Shown here: in pieces, positions 1-11,776 of the stretch
Layout of the letters: every line of letters begins with the position of its first letter
Position numbering within the stretch: position 1 is the first letter of the stretch
From: Stachybotrys elegans
Lineage: Eukaryota; Ascomycota; Sordariomycetes; Hypocreales; Stachybotryaceae
DNA length: 64,000 nucleotides
Assembly (NCBI GenBank): GCA_020746835.1
Contig: JAGPNK010000009.1
Span: 1,612,001-1,676,000 of the forward strand
Direction of reading: 5' to 3'
Notes under the pieces: model-generated
The model's database searches: none
Told to the model about the DNA's origin: nothing
The model's input: the letters and a program-made list of their open reading frames with translations, nothing else
Program-made: the position numbers and the translations under genes

Positions 1-1182
1 ATGATAGCCGCAGCGTGTCGTTGCGCCTGCCTTCTACGGTGACCGAGATAGAGGCTAGCTCCACGTACGGCGGCTTCTTCATGCGTTTTAGCAACGAGAA
101 AGATGCACGGATGTGGCAGGACGATTTGTTACTCTGGAAGTTTGCTGTCTCAAGCACAACCAGTTTGTACGTTGTGCGCAACATCCATGAAGTTGGTCTG
201 TACAGGAAACTCGGGGTTCCATCACCGCACCCTCCGCCTCCTGATGAGGAACCGAGACATGTTGAGGCGGCGACACCGGGGCATGCTGAGTTTTCCGCGC
301 GCCAGGGACGCTATTAAGAAAGAGGGCTTCATATGCCAATAGCTGGATGATGTACGTACTTGAGGCGGCACTTACAGAGACATGAGGAGAAGCCCTCGGC
401 TGCTTATTTAGGTGATGAGTGATGAGATAAAGAACATCTTTACTTTGATGTTGTACTACCAAGGGTTCCGTGAGTTGAATAGGTCTGGTTCTTGGACCTA
501 ACTGCGTGGTTCAGGAGCTCCCTTACGACTGTCAAGATATCGAGGCAATTACAAACTTGGCGGTAACACTGAGCTCAGCGGCTTCCTGCAAATCTCATCA
601 GATGTGACACCAACACGTAGTATGAAAACATTGACAGGGCGGTTTACAGCTTTTCGGCACAGGAATAAAATAGTGAGAGAACGGTTTCAAGCTCATGTCA
701 GCCAACAAGAATGAAGGGCAATATCGCGCACAGCTTTTGGGAGGGATGCTGACTGGGGGCCATTGAAGAACCAGCACCTATTTCATTCGCCATGAACAAA
801 TAATGGTATTCTGCCTTGGACTGGCTGGGGCTAACCAAAACACGTCAGATTGTTCATCTCGCTTGATGGCTTATTGCGTGCCAAGAGTGCTGTTGGTCTC
901 TTCGCTATCCGTGGTTGGTTCCAACATGTGTGGTATGTCAGCTCAATAGACAAAGTTGCTTTATGCGTCAGCAATACGGCTTCCATGGCGTGGAGGTTAG
1001 ATGAAGGGTTTGCCGGGTTTATCCTTGCTTTGGTGATGGTGATGTAACTTGGTTGGGGTGTTTGGCGTGGTTCGCTAACACGCAGCTCTACTGGCGCAAC
1101 AGAAGCCACACTGGGCAGCCTTTTGGAGCCCTTCTCTGTTATCTAGAAGGCTGACCATGGAAATATGAAGCCTTATAAGGCC

Positions 1183-1243
1183 TAGATTAGTAAGGGCTAT
1201 AGGGAGAAGAAATGATCTAGACCTCACAGCCCTCTCTAATCTA
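1183..1243. repeat. imperfect inverted repeat (16-nt arms)
   Basis: The arms 1183-1198 and 1228-1243 are reverse complements with two mismatches, separated by 29 bases. This could be the stem of a small degenerate element or chance. No target-site duplication or coding sequence is seen. Confidence 0.3.
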
Positions 1244-2320
1244 TACTCTGTAAGGGTACATCTTGCAATAGTTAGCCTTGTAGATGATGAGGGAAGCACA
1301 GTCCTGGGAACTTAGGATACTCCACCAAAGTGTAGGCCCATACAGCTAGTGCAGGCTATTAGTCCCTATGCATTCGATTTCAACAGATTGAGGATCGAGT
1401 ATGAATGGGCTAGGCATCCATCGTGGCTTGCGCTCGGTTTGCACCTTGCGCGGCGTCGCTGGTCAGAGGAACCCCAACCTAAGTCCTCCAAAGATGTCTG
1501 GTCATGCTGGAAGTCGGCATCTCTTGAGACGATGCAAGTCTATTCAGTATGTGCCTTCATCTACTCGGCATCGTTATCCACGGAACGAAGCTGCCGAATG
1601 CGCTGCGTATGGCTAAATGGATGGCAGTTGCTGGGATCTGAAACTTGAAACACGAAACCCGAAACTTGGCGCTGCAAGGGGAATGGGCGTTGGAGTGTGG
1701 TGATACCGGCGGCGGACATTGCCGCCTCTACATCAGCCACAAGTGCACGCGTCCAGCAAGGCATCCAATCAACAGATGAACACATCCCGTTGTATCCGCG
1801 GCGGCCGCTTACACGGCGACCAGGCGCCTCGATGCAATTCTGCCATGGGGTGTTGGAAATGAGATGCCAAAAGACGTCAACAGCGACCAACACGTGTACG
1901 TGGACAGACAAATCGAGACACCAGACACCAGACACGCATTTGCATCGCGCATAGCCAATTATTTTATTTAGCATGCCCGCGTAATTGCTGGCCGATCAAT
2001 TGCCACGAATGCACTGCTTCGCCGCCTTGTCGGGTCGCAGATGCGGGACAATGCAGTGGCGCGTAGCAGCAGGGACAAAAATAAACCCAACACTGGTTAG
2101 CCGGCTGGCCTTGCTTACCTCCACTAATTATTTGGAGGGCGCCAAGCTGGGCGTGCTGTCGTCTCAGGCGGCCGCCGAGCAAGGCGGCGCTGTTTCAGCC
2201 GAGCGGCAAACTCGTGCCGCCGAGATGCTGCGCCAGAGGCATGGCAAACCAGAAACAACAAACGAAACAAAACCAACAATGGCACGGAGCAGAGATAGGA
2301 AGACCTTGTGCAGAAAATTG

Positions 2321-2328
2321 TATAAGAC
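2321..2328 (+). promoter_or_regulatory. TATA-like box for the cupredoxin gene
   Basis: TATAAGAC lies about 156 bp before the ATG at 2477. It is followed by a C/T-rich then A/C-rich leader typical of expressed fungal genes. Confidence 0.4.
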
Positions 2329-2476
2329 AGCAGGTTTCCTCTCGATCAAGTCTCGACTCATTCTCATCATTCTCATCAGCAACCTTCTACAGTCTTCTAC
2401 AACCACTCTATTCAACAACCTCCAATCTTCTTTACCAACTCAATAACTTAACTACCAACCACAAACAATCATCACG

Positions 2477-3156
2477 ATGTACACCACCGGCTTCCTCGCT
2501 CTCTCCCTCCTCCCCGCCGTCCTGGCTCAGTACAGTGGTGCTTCCACCACTGTAAGCCTTCCCTCCGCCTCGACCCCAGCTCCCCGCGTCGACGGAGTGC
2601 ACGTTGTCACAGTCGGCGAGGGCGGCCTCGTCTTCAACCCTCCTGAGGTGCAGGCCGCCGTGGGAGATGTCGTCGAGTTCCACTTCTACCCCATGGCCCA
2701 CTCGGTCGCCCAGAGCAGCTTCGACATGCCCTGCCAGCCCCTCAACACGACGGGTTTCTTCAGCGGCCCTGTTCCTGTCCAGTCTGGCATGGCCGAGGAC
2801 GTCTTCCGCGTGACGGTTGCGAATGACAGGCCCATGTGGTACTACTGTGCTACTGGCCGTCACTGCCAGAGCGGCATGGTTGGTGTTATCAACCCTCCGT
2901 AAGTGACACCCTTCACCCTGCAGTCAAGTATATTTACTCACATCTATTTCACAGAGCCACCGGCCGAAACCTGGCTCAGTACGCTCAGGCTGCTGCCCAC
3001 GTAGAGCAGACCAGGGCCCCTCTCCATGTCGGTGGCGGTTCCCTCGGCCCAGTTCACGTCCCCAACTCTGGTATGAGCGTCCGCGGAGACATCCGATGGG
3101 CTCTGGCCGCTGTTGGTCTTACCACGGCCACCTTTGTCGCCGGTCTGGTCCTCTAA
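2477..3156 (+). CDS. secreted, probably GPI-anchored cupredoxin-like protein
   Basis: Two exons, 2477-2898 and 2955-3156; the intron has GTAAGT and CAG ends. The product is 207 aa. It has an N-terminal signal peptide (about residues 1-17), a short Ser/Thr-rich segment, then a cupredoxin fold. A type-1 copper site can be read: His75 (MAHSV), Cys124 and His129 in WYYCATGRHC, and Met134. Cys86 and Cys130 could form a disulfide. The C-terminus is a hydrophobic segment after a small-residue stretch, as in GPI-anchor signals. Proteins of this type are usually called extracellular serine-rich or plastocyanin-like proteins and sit at the cell surface; their substrate is not established. Splicing joins Pro-Ala in frame and is needed to reach the C-terminal anchor. 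The family assignment is firm, the role is not. Confidence 0.88.
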
Positions 3157-3809
3157 GAAGTGTGAGCTTCTATTACTATTGGCGGAGAGTGCATATAAAC
3201 CTTCTGGCAAGGGGTCGGGCTAGACAAACTGGCGTTGATGGACATTTGTTTCTGGATCTTCACTCCGAAGTTGAATCTTCGGTGCATGTGTTCTTAATTC
3301 ATATTTTTCATTATTCATGTTAATTTATAGACATGTACTTTTTGCAATGCAAATAACCATTTTCTTTACTTTATATCATGTCTCCTCGATTTGGTATGAT
3401 GACAATCATGACGCGAAGACTCCAGAATAGATTGACCAATATGCCAACGGCCTTTCATTGGGCATTTCAACCTCCATATATATACTGAAGGTGCCAAAGA
3501 TATTTGGTGTTGAATGTTGAATAGTAAAGAGGCACATAAATTGTAGCGAAGACTTCCTTATCTTTCGCCCCAAGGTTCACACAGGGGTGCCTTTCAGCTC
3601 GTCTACTCCGTCTTACTCGTTGCCAAAAATTGATTAGACCGGTGGCTGCATGCCAGCTCATACCTCTTCCCCCAGATCGTATTGGCTCATTCCACCTGAT
3701 ACCGGTCAGCTGAGAATGAGGCTGAGGGGTCTCAGGCATACACTGGGTCCTGTCGCCCAGCTTGTGCCTAGGAGTTGATCTCCTCTCAGCATCTTCCACA
3801 ATTCACCTC
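3157..3809. other. intergenic, no gene seen
   Basis: The first part is the AT-rich 3' flank of the cupredoxin gene. The rest is the upstream region of the membrane-protein gene that starts at 3810. No further gene is supported. Confidence 0.6.
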
Positions 3810-5613
3810 ATGACTATGCGCACGTTTTTTCACAGGAGCCTTCTGGCTTTCGTGGTTTCTGCTTGCTACATGACACAGGTCTCCGCCGAGGACGGCTGCA
3901 GGAACCAAGTATGGGACGTCCTCTACGTGAACCGGCACAACTCGACGGCGCTTCACTCCATCTTCGCAGAGCCATGGGTGTCCGCCTCACAGTTCCGTAG
4001 CACCATGTCCATCCTGCAGAGCTGCATCTTGACTCTTGTCGCATGCATCTATAAAGCTCTGCATCTCAACGTCCCTTCGCGAACAAGCTGGACGCATACA
4101 CTCAGGACCAAAACGAAGTGGGTTGTGCTCGCACTATTGGCGCCTGAGATTGTGCTATACATGGCTGCAAGCCAATTCATGAAGGCCAAATGGTTGAAGA
4201 GAGAACTTAAGGCTCTGCAGACCACTAGTAAGGTGGTTGATAAAGATGTGAGAGGAGGAATTGCCGTCTGACTTACCACCATCTGACTCGAGGCCAGTTT
4301 GATTTCGGTTTGAAATACTGCTTTTTCGTCATCATGGGCGGTTTAACTGTCCCTTACGAGTCAATTCAGAGCATGATTTCTATTCCAGACATGGACCGGG
4401 GCCCAAGAGGGTACTTTTGCTACGTTTCTACCGACTCTACCGGTGTACCCCCTCTTTTGCTAACGCCCGCGGGCGTCGTTGAGCTGGCCAAAAACGACCA
4501 CTGGATCTACCTGCCGACGAGCAAAATCGACGACAAGAGCAAGGCCGATATTCTGCAGAAAGCCTTGGTCATGTTCCAAGTGACGTGGATGGCAACGCAA
4601 TGCATCGCTCGCCAAGTACTTGGGTTGCCCATCACTCTGCTGGAGATTCACACCATGGTGCATGTCGTGTGCGCCATAAGTCTGTACGCCTTCTGGTTCC
4701 AGGTGAGTCTTCTGCAGCGAGAGGAGCGGAATAGAAGCCTAACTAGCCCAAGAAACCACTGGATGTCCAGGAGCCAGAGGTTGTTTTCGAGGAGGAATGG
4801 CTCTACACGCTTGCCGTTATGATCCAGAAATCGTTCTACAGGTCCATTTCGCAAGACCTCACATATTTTGCCGGCCGCGGCGCACTGCCTCCCTCAAAGG
4901 AAGTAGCTGCATGGACCCAAGTGGTTCCTCATATTTGGCTCAAAAGAGGAGGCCTGCTTCCTGACGGGTTGTCAAGGGCTCAGGAGAGGTTGGAGCGACT
5001 CGCCCGGGCCCTGTCGGCAGCAGAAGCAAGAACAAACAAGCCTTTCCCTCAAACCGACAAATACGGTTACACATCACGGCTCTCGACCCTTCTCGGCTTC
5101 TATGCCAGGGAGGAAGAGAACGTGAGAAATATATCCTGCTTGGTATTGGCTAATTCCAATCTCACTATCCCACAAAAGCTTCGTAGGTTCAATTTCAGCT
5201 TTATGAGGGCTATCGATGCCGTCACGGATGCCCCCGGCCTTTCTGGGCTCGCATTGCTGCTACCGATGATCTACGGAGGCATCCACTTGACGGCGTGGAA
5301 CTATGAGTTTCCCACCAGCATCGAAAGCCTGCTATGGAAAATCGCCTGTCTTGACATTGCCCTGTCGTTTCTGCTACTGTTCCTCTTACCTTTTGCCTTA
5401 ACGCTTGTCGCCATGTGGCTATATATGATTTGTCCTCTTGAAATCATGGGTCACTTTGTGGACTGGATAGGCGCTGGGATTGTGGCTGTTACGCTGGTAG
5501 GGTACGCTTGCTCGAGAGCTTTTATCGTTGTCGAGTCCTTCATCAGCTTGCGGCACGTTCCGATTGGCGTATATTGGACACCCGAGTGGTTGCAGATGAT
5601 TCCGCACTTTTAG
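3810..5613 (+). CDS. multi-pass membrane protein of a fungal family of unknown function
   Basis: Three exons are proposed: 3810-4247, 4298-4702 and 4771-5613 (561 aa). The start is the first ATG of the frame and opens a signal-like hydrophobic segment (residues about 5-26). Further hydrophobic segments appear around 68-85 and 104-120, then before FWFQ at the end of exon 2, and three more in exon 3 (around LALLLPMIYGG, the long LLLFLLPFALTLV stretch, and GAGIVAVTLVGYA). The motif FDFGLKYCFFVIMGG after the first splice resembles a conserved block I associate with this fungal family. The first intron is 50 nt with a GTGAGA donor and a CTGAC branch-like site; the alternative GTAAGG donor at 4228 with acceptor 4297 breaks the frame. 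An optional in-frame 57-nt intron at 5122-5178 cannot be excluded. Function unknown. Confidence 0.75.
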
Positions 5614-5767
5614 GAAAATGAGTTGCATTGCTATGCGTGTGTATGGATCGTCTATATCTAATTACAATAATACACGTTTGACAGGTCTAACTGGTATAAC
5701 GTCTAAGCCCTCCTGACACCGTTTTCCCTTAACCATGGTCCTCGTCAATACACCTCGCCGTCCCCCA

Positions 5768-7209
5768 TTAGAAAAGGAATACCTGGTCACCAGGCTTTGA
5801 CATGGCGGCCGGCTGCTTGTATCCCAGGCTCGTCAGCGACTTCTTGGCCGCGTTGATCATGCCGGGAGGGCCGCAGAGCATGATCTTGGTGTGTTCGTCC
5901 GGTACCGGGAAGTGCTCAGCCATCATCTGCTGCGTTACAAAGCCGGTGCTATACTTCCAGTCTGCCGGGGGCGTGTCAAGGACATAGTGAATCTTGAGGT
6001 TCTTGGGGTAGCGCCTGGCGAAGGATTCGAGCTCCTCTCTCAGAAGGATATCCTGCTCCGTTCGGTTGGCGTAGATGAGGCTAATCTCCGTCGTGTCTCG
6101 GTCATTCTCGCAGATGGCGCGGATGAGCTGGAACATGGGGGTGATGCCCGTTCCACCGGCGAGCATGCCAATCTTGTTGCACAGCGTGGAGGAGTAGCGC
6201 ATGGCACCCTTGGGGCCGCGGAACATGACTTCATCTCCAACCTCGAGGTTGGCGAGGTAGCCGTTGGTCAGCTTTCCGTCGGGGTACACCTTGATGACAA
6301 GCTCCAGAACGCCCTTGTCGGCATTGTTGGACACGGGCGTGTAGGATCGCGATACTGTCTCTCCATTGACTTCAGCCTTGATGGAAACGTGCTGGCCAAT
6401 GGGGAGACCAATGATGGTCTGCTCGGTAGGCAGAGCAAAAGTCAGACGGTAGACGTTGGGGGAAACGAGAACCTTGCTGACCAGGGGCAGCGGGTGGTAG
6501 GTGACGGGGTCGAGCCAGCCGCGGCGCTGCAGCACATCGGACTGGATGGCCTTTGGCACCTTCATGTGAGGAGGGAAGTGGAGGAAGGACGTGTTCTGGC
6601 GAATCATGGTGAGGCCCTTCTTTACAAGGTAGGTGTTGACGACGGTGAAGATGCTGGCTCCGAGGAGCAGACCCTGGAAGAAGCTCATGCCGCGAGACTC
6701 GGCGCCGATCCAGGGAACTCTGATGGCGGGACGAGGCAGCGAGGGCATATAGACGTGCGCCGCGTAGGAGGCGGCGGCGGCGCCGAGAGATAGGAGGGTC
6801 ACGGTGAGAGCGGTTCCCGATTTCTTGACGGGTTCTGCGACTTTTGCTACGGTTGAGCCGACGATGCGCACGGCCTTGGGAGGTGCCTTTCTGCCAGTCG
6901 TCTTGAGCGTTCCGACGCAGAACTCATCCATAATCTCAAAGGCATCTTCCGAGTGGCCAGCATTGTCGAAGGGCTCGGTGGCGTCAGTGCCTGCGGCTTC
7001 TAGCAGGACCTCAGCGCCACCGGGGTGGTTCTCCAGATACTTGGACACATTGTAGACTGGGATGTTGTTAGTTTTTTTTTTTTTTTGTTTTTTAGTTGGT
7101 GAATATTGTGTTGGGATTGCTCACCCTTTCCGTTGATGGTCATCCAGACATCGTCGGCCGTCTTGTGGGCAGCCACCTCTTGGGAGGTGTATTCGACAGC
7201 ACTCGTCAT
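5768..7209 (-). CDS. cytochrome b5 / NADH-cytochrome b5 reductase fusion protein
   Basis: Exons 7125-7209 and 5768-7056 on the minus strand give 457 aa; the 68-nt intron carries a run of 15 T on the plus strand. The N-terminal cytochrome b5 domain has both axial haem ligands, His39 (HPGG) and His63 (GHS). Two hydrophobic segments follow (about 110-132 and 154-173), which should anchor it in a membrane, probably the ER. The C-terminal half is a cytochrome b5 reductase: RSYTPVS at about 265 binds FAD, GGTGITP at about 329 and CGPPGM at about 423 bind NAD(P)H, and the protein ends in an aromatic DQVFLF. The family passes electrons from NAD(P)H through FAD and haem b5 to desaturases, hydroxylases or P450s. 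It is divergent to a P450 gene starting 999 bp away, a likely partner. Domain identity is near certain; the acceptor is inferred. Confidence 0.95.
7072..7086. repeat. T15 homopolymer inside an intron
   Basis: Fifteen consecutive T on the plus strand, inside the intron of the b5 reductase gene (A15 in the pre-mRNA). Confidence 0.9.
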
Positions 7210-8208
7210 GGCGGGTGTCTTTGTCTGTGTTTGGTGTGAAGGGATGGAGATGGGAATAGTGGCAGGCAGCGGGTGATGGAGGCGGAGGGACTAAAGTAGC
7301 CACCCAGGCAGATAATTAAGATTAAGATAAAAAAAACGAGACGGGCGGAACGGCGCATATCAAAGGCTGCCAGCTAACATTATTAGTATAGTATTGCTCG
7401 GACGCTTTGGCGGTTCGCCCCGATAGCAAAGAGGGTCTTGTTCCCCTATCTTGTGGATCAAGAGTGTTTTTCTTTTTCTTTCTTTCTTTTTTTCCTTTCT
7501 TTTTTTGATGGCCCTCCGAGGTGCCGAGGCTCAGCAATTCAAGCTCGGCATGACGCCAAGTCAATCAATGCAAGTTCCCACTTTCAGCCCCGTGCTGATC
7601 TCCGCCTGGGCATCCAGTTCGCCGCCCGTGGCCCGGCTTTAGGGATTAGAAGGAAATGAAGAGATTGTGATTGGATATGGTCAGATGGATGGACCCAGAA
7701 AAGGCTCGCCTGCCCGTGGAGCCGTCGGCCGGCTTGACTAATTTCTCCCTCTGGCTGTCCTTCTGTCCTGCTGTCCTGCTGTCCTGCTCAAGCCTCGGCG
7801 CCCCCGAGTCACGTCCCCTGATTATGGCCTGTGCCAGTGCCAGTGGCTTGGAGCGCCGGCGCCGGCACCATCGGCATCCCATCCTGTCAATGCCGTGACC
7901 AGCCCACCGGGAAGTGGCCACGACCACGACCACACCGCACCACCGCCCGCCCGCCACAGCTTGTGCCTCGGCCTCGGATCAAGGACAGCTCAGCTCAGCT
8001 CCATCCTTTTTGTGGTTTCATTGGATCCGCCGCCCGGAGTTGCGATAAGCTGCTTGCAATAAAATGGGACGCTCAAATTTCGTCTCCTGCTAAAGCTCCC
8101 GCCGGCGCCACACCTTGTTGCTTCTGCTTCTTCATACCCGTCTTTTTCCCCTCCATTTACTACTGAGTCGTGACTGTCTGTCTGCCTCATCACCTCCAAT
8201 CCGACACA
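7210..8208. promoter_or_regulatory. shared divergent promoter region (b5 reductase / P450)
   Basis: These 999 bases separate two start codons pointing away from each other (7209 minus, 8209 plus). They hold no gene. A T/C-rich tract at about 7464-7506 and a C/T-rich leader just before 8209 are visible. The layout allows shared control of the two redox genes. Confidence 0.6.
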
Positions 8209-10014
8209 ATGTCGTCAACACTCTTCTACCTCCTCGGGGAGGATCCCTCCACCACAAGGGAAATCGAAGTCGCCAGCTCCCTCGACCACGTCGAGCTGCA
8301 GCACCTCGTCGCTGCGCATTTTGCCATTGTCGAGCCCAGCGGTAAGCCTGCCCCTGGAAGCCCACCCATGCGCTGCTCTAACCCCTCTGCCAGGCATCAC
8401 CTTCATCTCTGAGAGCCGCGAGCTCACCTGCGCCGCCGACGTCATTGCCGCCTCCGGCCCCATTGCCATTGCCATCGACGGAAAGCCGGTGCGCGAAGTC
8501 CCTGGACCTTCGGGATTCCCCTACCTCGGAAACTACCTCGAGATCTACCCCGACCACCTCGGCAACCACCAGAGGCTCTTCGAAAAGTACGGGCCTTTGT
8601 TCCAGACGACCAACTTTGGCAGCCGCATCTACCACACCAACGACGCCCAGCTCGCCAACATCTTCTTCTCCGAGAGCGACTTCTTCTCCAAGCTCATCAT
8701 CCCCGGCCACCCTCTACATCCCATCAAGCTGCCCACGGCCGGTGTCTTCCTGGGCGACACCGACACCGAAGAATGGCGCCTGGCGCACAAGTTCCTGCCG
8801 CCCGCCCTGGGCCCCAAGGCCGTGCGCCACTACGCGCCCACCATGCAGGCCACCGTCGAAGACTCCTTCAGCGTGTTCGACGAGCTGGATGAGCGGGAAG
8901 AGGCCTGGAACGTCTACCAGTACATGTTGAAGCTGGGCTCCCAAGCCGTTGGCAAGCTGGTCCTCGGCATGGACTTCCAGCACTTCACCGCTGTCGATGC
9001 GCCGCCCCACGAGATGGTTGTCCGCATCGCCGTCAACCTCGAGCTCAACAAGAAGGTCGCCTCCATGGGCAGCTGGTACGCCAAGCTGCCTTTCGGCGAC
9101 CCCCAGAGACTGAGAGACTCGGCGAAGCGCACCGAGGAGCTCCTGCTCGAATCCATCGCCAAAGCATCCAAGGGAGAGAAGGATCTGGAGCTTCAGGATG
9201 CAGCCCTGGAAGCTGAGAACCTAGTTGGTACGTTTGTTGTCGCAACCTTGACGGGGAGCAATCACTGACCTCGACAGACTACTGCCTGCGCGCTACTGAC
9301 AACAAGGGGAACAAGCTCCCCCCTCGACAGTTTGCCGAGGCTCTCGTCGTTGCCACGGGTGCTGGCTTTACCACGACCTCGTCCCTTCTGTCGTGGCTCA
9401 TCTACGGTCTCGTTCAGTACGAAGGCATGCAGGAGCGCTTGCTCCAGGAGCTGATAGATCACGGCTGGGATGAAAACACACAGGTCACCGCCGACTTGAC
9501 CAACAAGCTCACCTTCCTCGACAAGTACATCAAGGAGACCCAGCGCCGCCACAACCCTTCGTACCAGCCTGCCCGCACTTCCAAGGTGGATATGATTCTC
9601 CCCGGTGGTTACAAGCTGCCCAAGGACTCCATCGTCATCCCCGCCCTGCACCACATCCACAACAACGCAGAGCTCTGGGACAACCCTGCGAGGTTCGACC
9701 CTGATCGCTGGGACACGGACAAGGTCAAGAACCGACCTGCTGGCTCCTACGTTCCCTTCGCTGCTGGTCCAAGGTACTATCTCTGAGCTCCGTCCTCGTA
9801 GAATGATCGCTAACGCTCATCTAGAATGTGCATCGGCTTCAACTTTGCTCTCCAGGAGGTCAAGGTCTTCCTGCCCAAGCTCATCTACCGATACAAGTTC
9901 ACCAAGGCACAGGACGGGCCCATCGACTACGACCCGTACTTCCAGCTCATCAGGCCAAACAACCTCTACGTCCGTGCCGAGAGGAGAGTCAAGTGGCCGG
10001 CCAAGAGCGAGTAG
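8209..10014 (+). CDS. cytochrome P450 with N-terminal extension and no membrane anchor
   Basis: Four exons, 8209-8341, 8394-9227, 9278-9773 and 9825-10014, give 550 aa; introns are 50-52 nt and all phases match. The P450 core starts near residue 93 with PGPSGFPYLGN. It contains ExxR (Glu409-Arg412, ETQR), the FDPDRW block and the haem loop FAAGPRMCIG with thiolate Cys490. The I-helix reads AGFTTT (351-356) instead of AGx(D/E)T(T/S), so the usual acidic residue is missing. About 90 residues precede the core; they hold no hydrophobic anchor and may form a small separate domain. The enzyme is therefore probably soluble or peripheral. The divergent neighbour is a b5/b5-reductase fusion, a plausible electron donor. 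Substrate and CYP family are not recognised; identity as a P450 is certain. Confidence 0.95.
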
Positions 10015-11776
10015 CTCTAATGTAACAACAGAAGAATTTGGGCTTTTGGGACGTACATATTGGCGACGACACCTATAGATGTGACTTTACGGATAATTAG
10101 ATATACCTAATGGAGTAAGACTAGACAAAATGCATTTCAACGATTATTCGCTGCTTCATTTGTTTATTCATTGATTTATTGATAGAGTAGGTATATGCAG
10201 CGAAGAAAAAAGAACAAAAGTGTATGCGATTCGAATAACAACGGCTGTCTTGTTACCCACAGGACGAAGAAGACAGTCAGACAATGAAGGTATCGTCAGA
10301 ACATGTTACCCGGAGCCAGAGAACAATGAGGTAGTGGCGGCAGCAACAAGTATAGGCACGTATATGCAGTCAGGGAACCTATAGTTATCAGGCTGGCCTG
10401 TTGATGTGTAGTTGCCCGGATAAAGATTAACTTGCTCATGATTCTTGGCACACAACCAGTAAAGCCCTGCCCTGAGCATACACATTTGCTTCGTGGGTCT
10501 CAACTTCCATTGAGCCCGCTTTTCCGCAATTACTTCCAAGGATTCTATTCCAAGAATGCCAATGTTAATGCCAATATTCTTTGCAGCTAGCCTCCACTCT
10601 TGGCCTCTGAGGCGAAGGATCTTGGCGTAGCATGTTTCCCGTTGCTCCTCCCTGTTAGCTCCCGTCCTGATCACCCCATCTACGCCAAGAAGGCGATGTC
10701 TCGGTGGAGTGCCAAGACGGGAGCACCTGGACGTCGATCCAATGTTCGTACCGCAATACGATTGCTTGGCGCTTACTGGCAGCATCGAGAAGAAAGTTTG
10801 CGTGCAGAAGAATTGGTGGAAGCTGCTAAAAGGCCCCTGGTCGCCTGAAGGCGCGCAATCCTTCGATCAGCGGTGACGGTGCCTAAGAGGGAGATGATTG
10901 TCGCGGCGGTCATCAAGTGACCCCCTGGACACGGAAGCATCACACATTCTAGGTCTGGGGCAGACCACCTTGAGCAAGTGCCTTGCTGTCATTGGACGTC
11001 GACTGGGAATCACAGTGGATTTCTTGGTGAGATTGAGTAATGGTTGCTTTCCAGGTGGCTCCTACAGGGAATTGTCACCGTCATTGCAACCCAATTATTG
11101 GTTTGCAACGTAAGCTTCATTTTAGTTGCCAGCAACGTTTCTAAGAATACGTTCTAGTTAACTGCACGTTGGTTGAGCAATACGTGGCGGTCCAGAACTT
11201 TCTCATCAACGTAATCCCAACATCAGCTTCAAAAGTCCCCATTCTCTATAAGCATCTTGGCATTCCATGCTTAGGCACGCGGTATGCACTGCGTGACAGA
11301 ACTTCTCTAAGAAGGTTCGAAGACTCTATGTTGTTCTCATCTATGCCATATATTTCAGAAACTGCTGCCGTTTGCAGTAGAGGGCGACAGTCATCATAGG
11401 AAATCCCACTATCGGTCTCATTTGGGATGATGGGAGAGAAGATGCGCCGCCACATACACGAATAATTGCAACAAGAGAGCCAAACAAACCTGTGATGATA
11501 TAACATGTTCATCTATTCAACTACGGTTACAGTCACCGGCATAATTTGGGATCAGTTTTCGCACCATATGTATATTTGTAAGGTAATATGTACGGGGAAA
11601 CTTGGGAACTATGTGCACAAGAAGCAGAATCGGACTGCATAAAGAATGTTGTTGGACAGGAGCGTAACATGAGCAGCACACAAACAAGAAGATATCAAGA
11701 CCAAAGAACAAGATTTAGCGCACAACATGAGGTCATAAAATTCGGTCTTCATCTTTCATATCAGCTGCTTACCTGT
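10015..11776. other. intergenic, no supported gene
   Basis: AT-richer than the flanking genes. A 159-codon minus-strand frame at 10306-10785 and some shorter frames are open but show no domain, signal peptide or splice context. The stretch includes the converging 3' flanks of the P450 and the secreted-protein gene. Confidence 0.5.

Larger units (their letters stand above)
1..2476. other. intergenic, no recognisable gene
   Basis: No open frame here has a recognisable domain, and the longest candidates (about 100-150 codons) look like chance frames. Part of the stretch near 1.1-1.35 kb is rich in TA and CT steps, as in decayed repeats, but no element can be named. An imperfect hairpin lies at 1183-1243. 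The last 200 bases are the promoter and pyrimidine-rich leader of the downstream cupredoxin gene. Confidence 0.5.

Noticed and set aside
4228..4297. alternative first intron in the membrane-protein gene
   Set aside because: This GTAAGG donor with the CAG acceptor gives an in-frame stop; the GTGAGA donor at 4248 keeps the frame.
5122..5178. possible 57-nt intron in the membrane-protein gene
   Set aside because: GTGAGA donor and in-frame length fit, but the acceptor AAAAG is weak and the unspliced frame is open; left as exon.
5891..6793. 300-codon plus-strand frame
   Set aside because: Shadow of the b5/b5-reductase gene, whose motifs are unmistakable on the minus strand.
10306..10785. 159-codon minus-strand frame
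   Set aside because: Somewhat protein-like but no recognised domain, signal peptide or splice structure; could be a relic.
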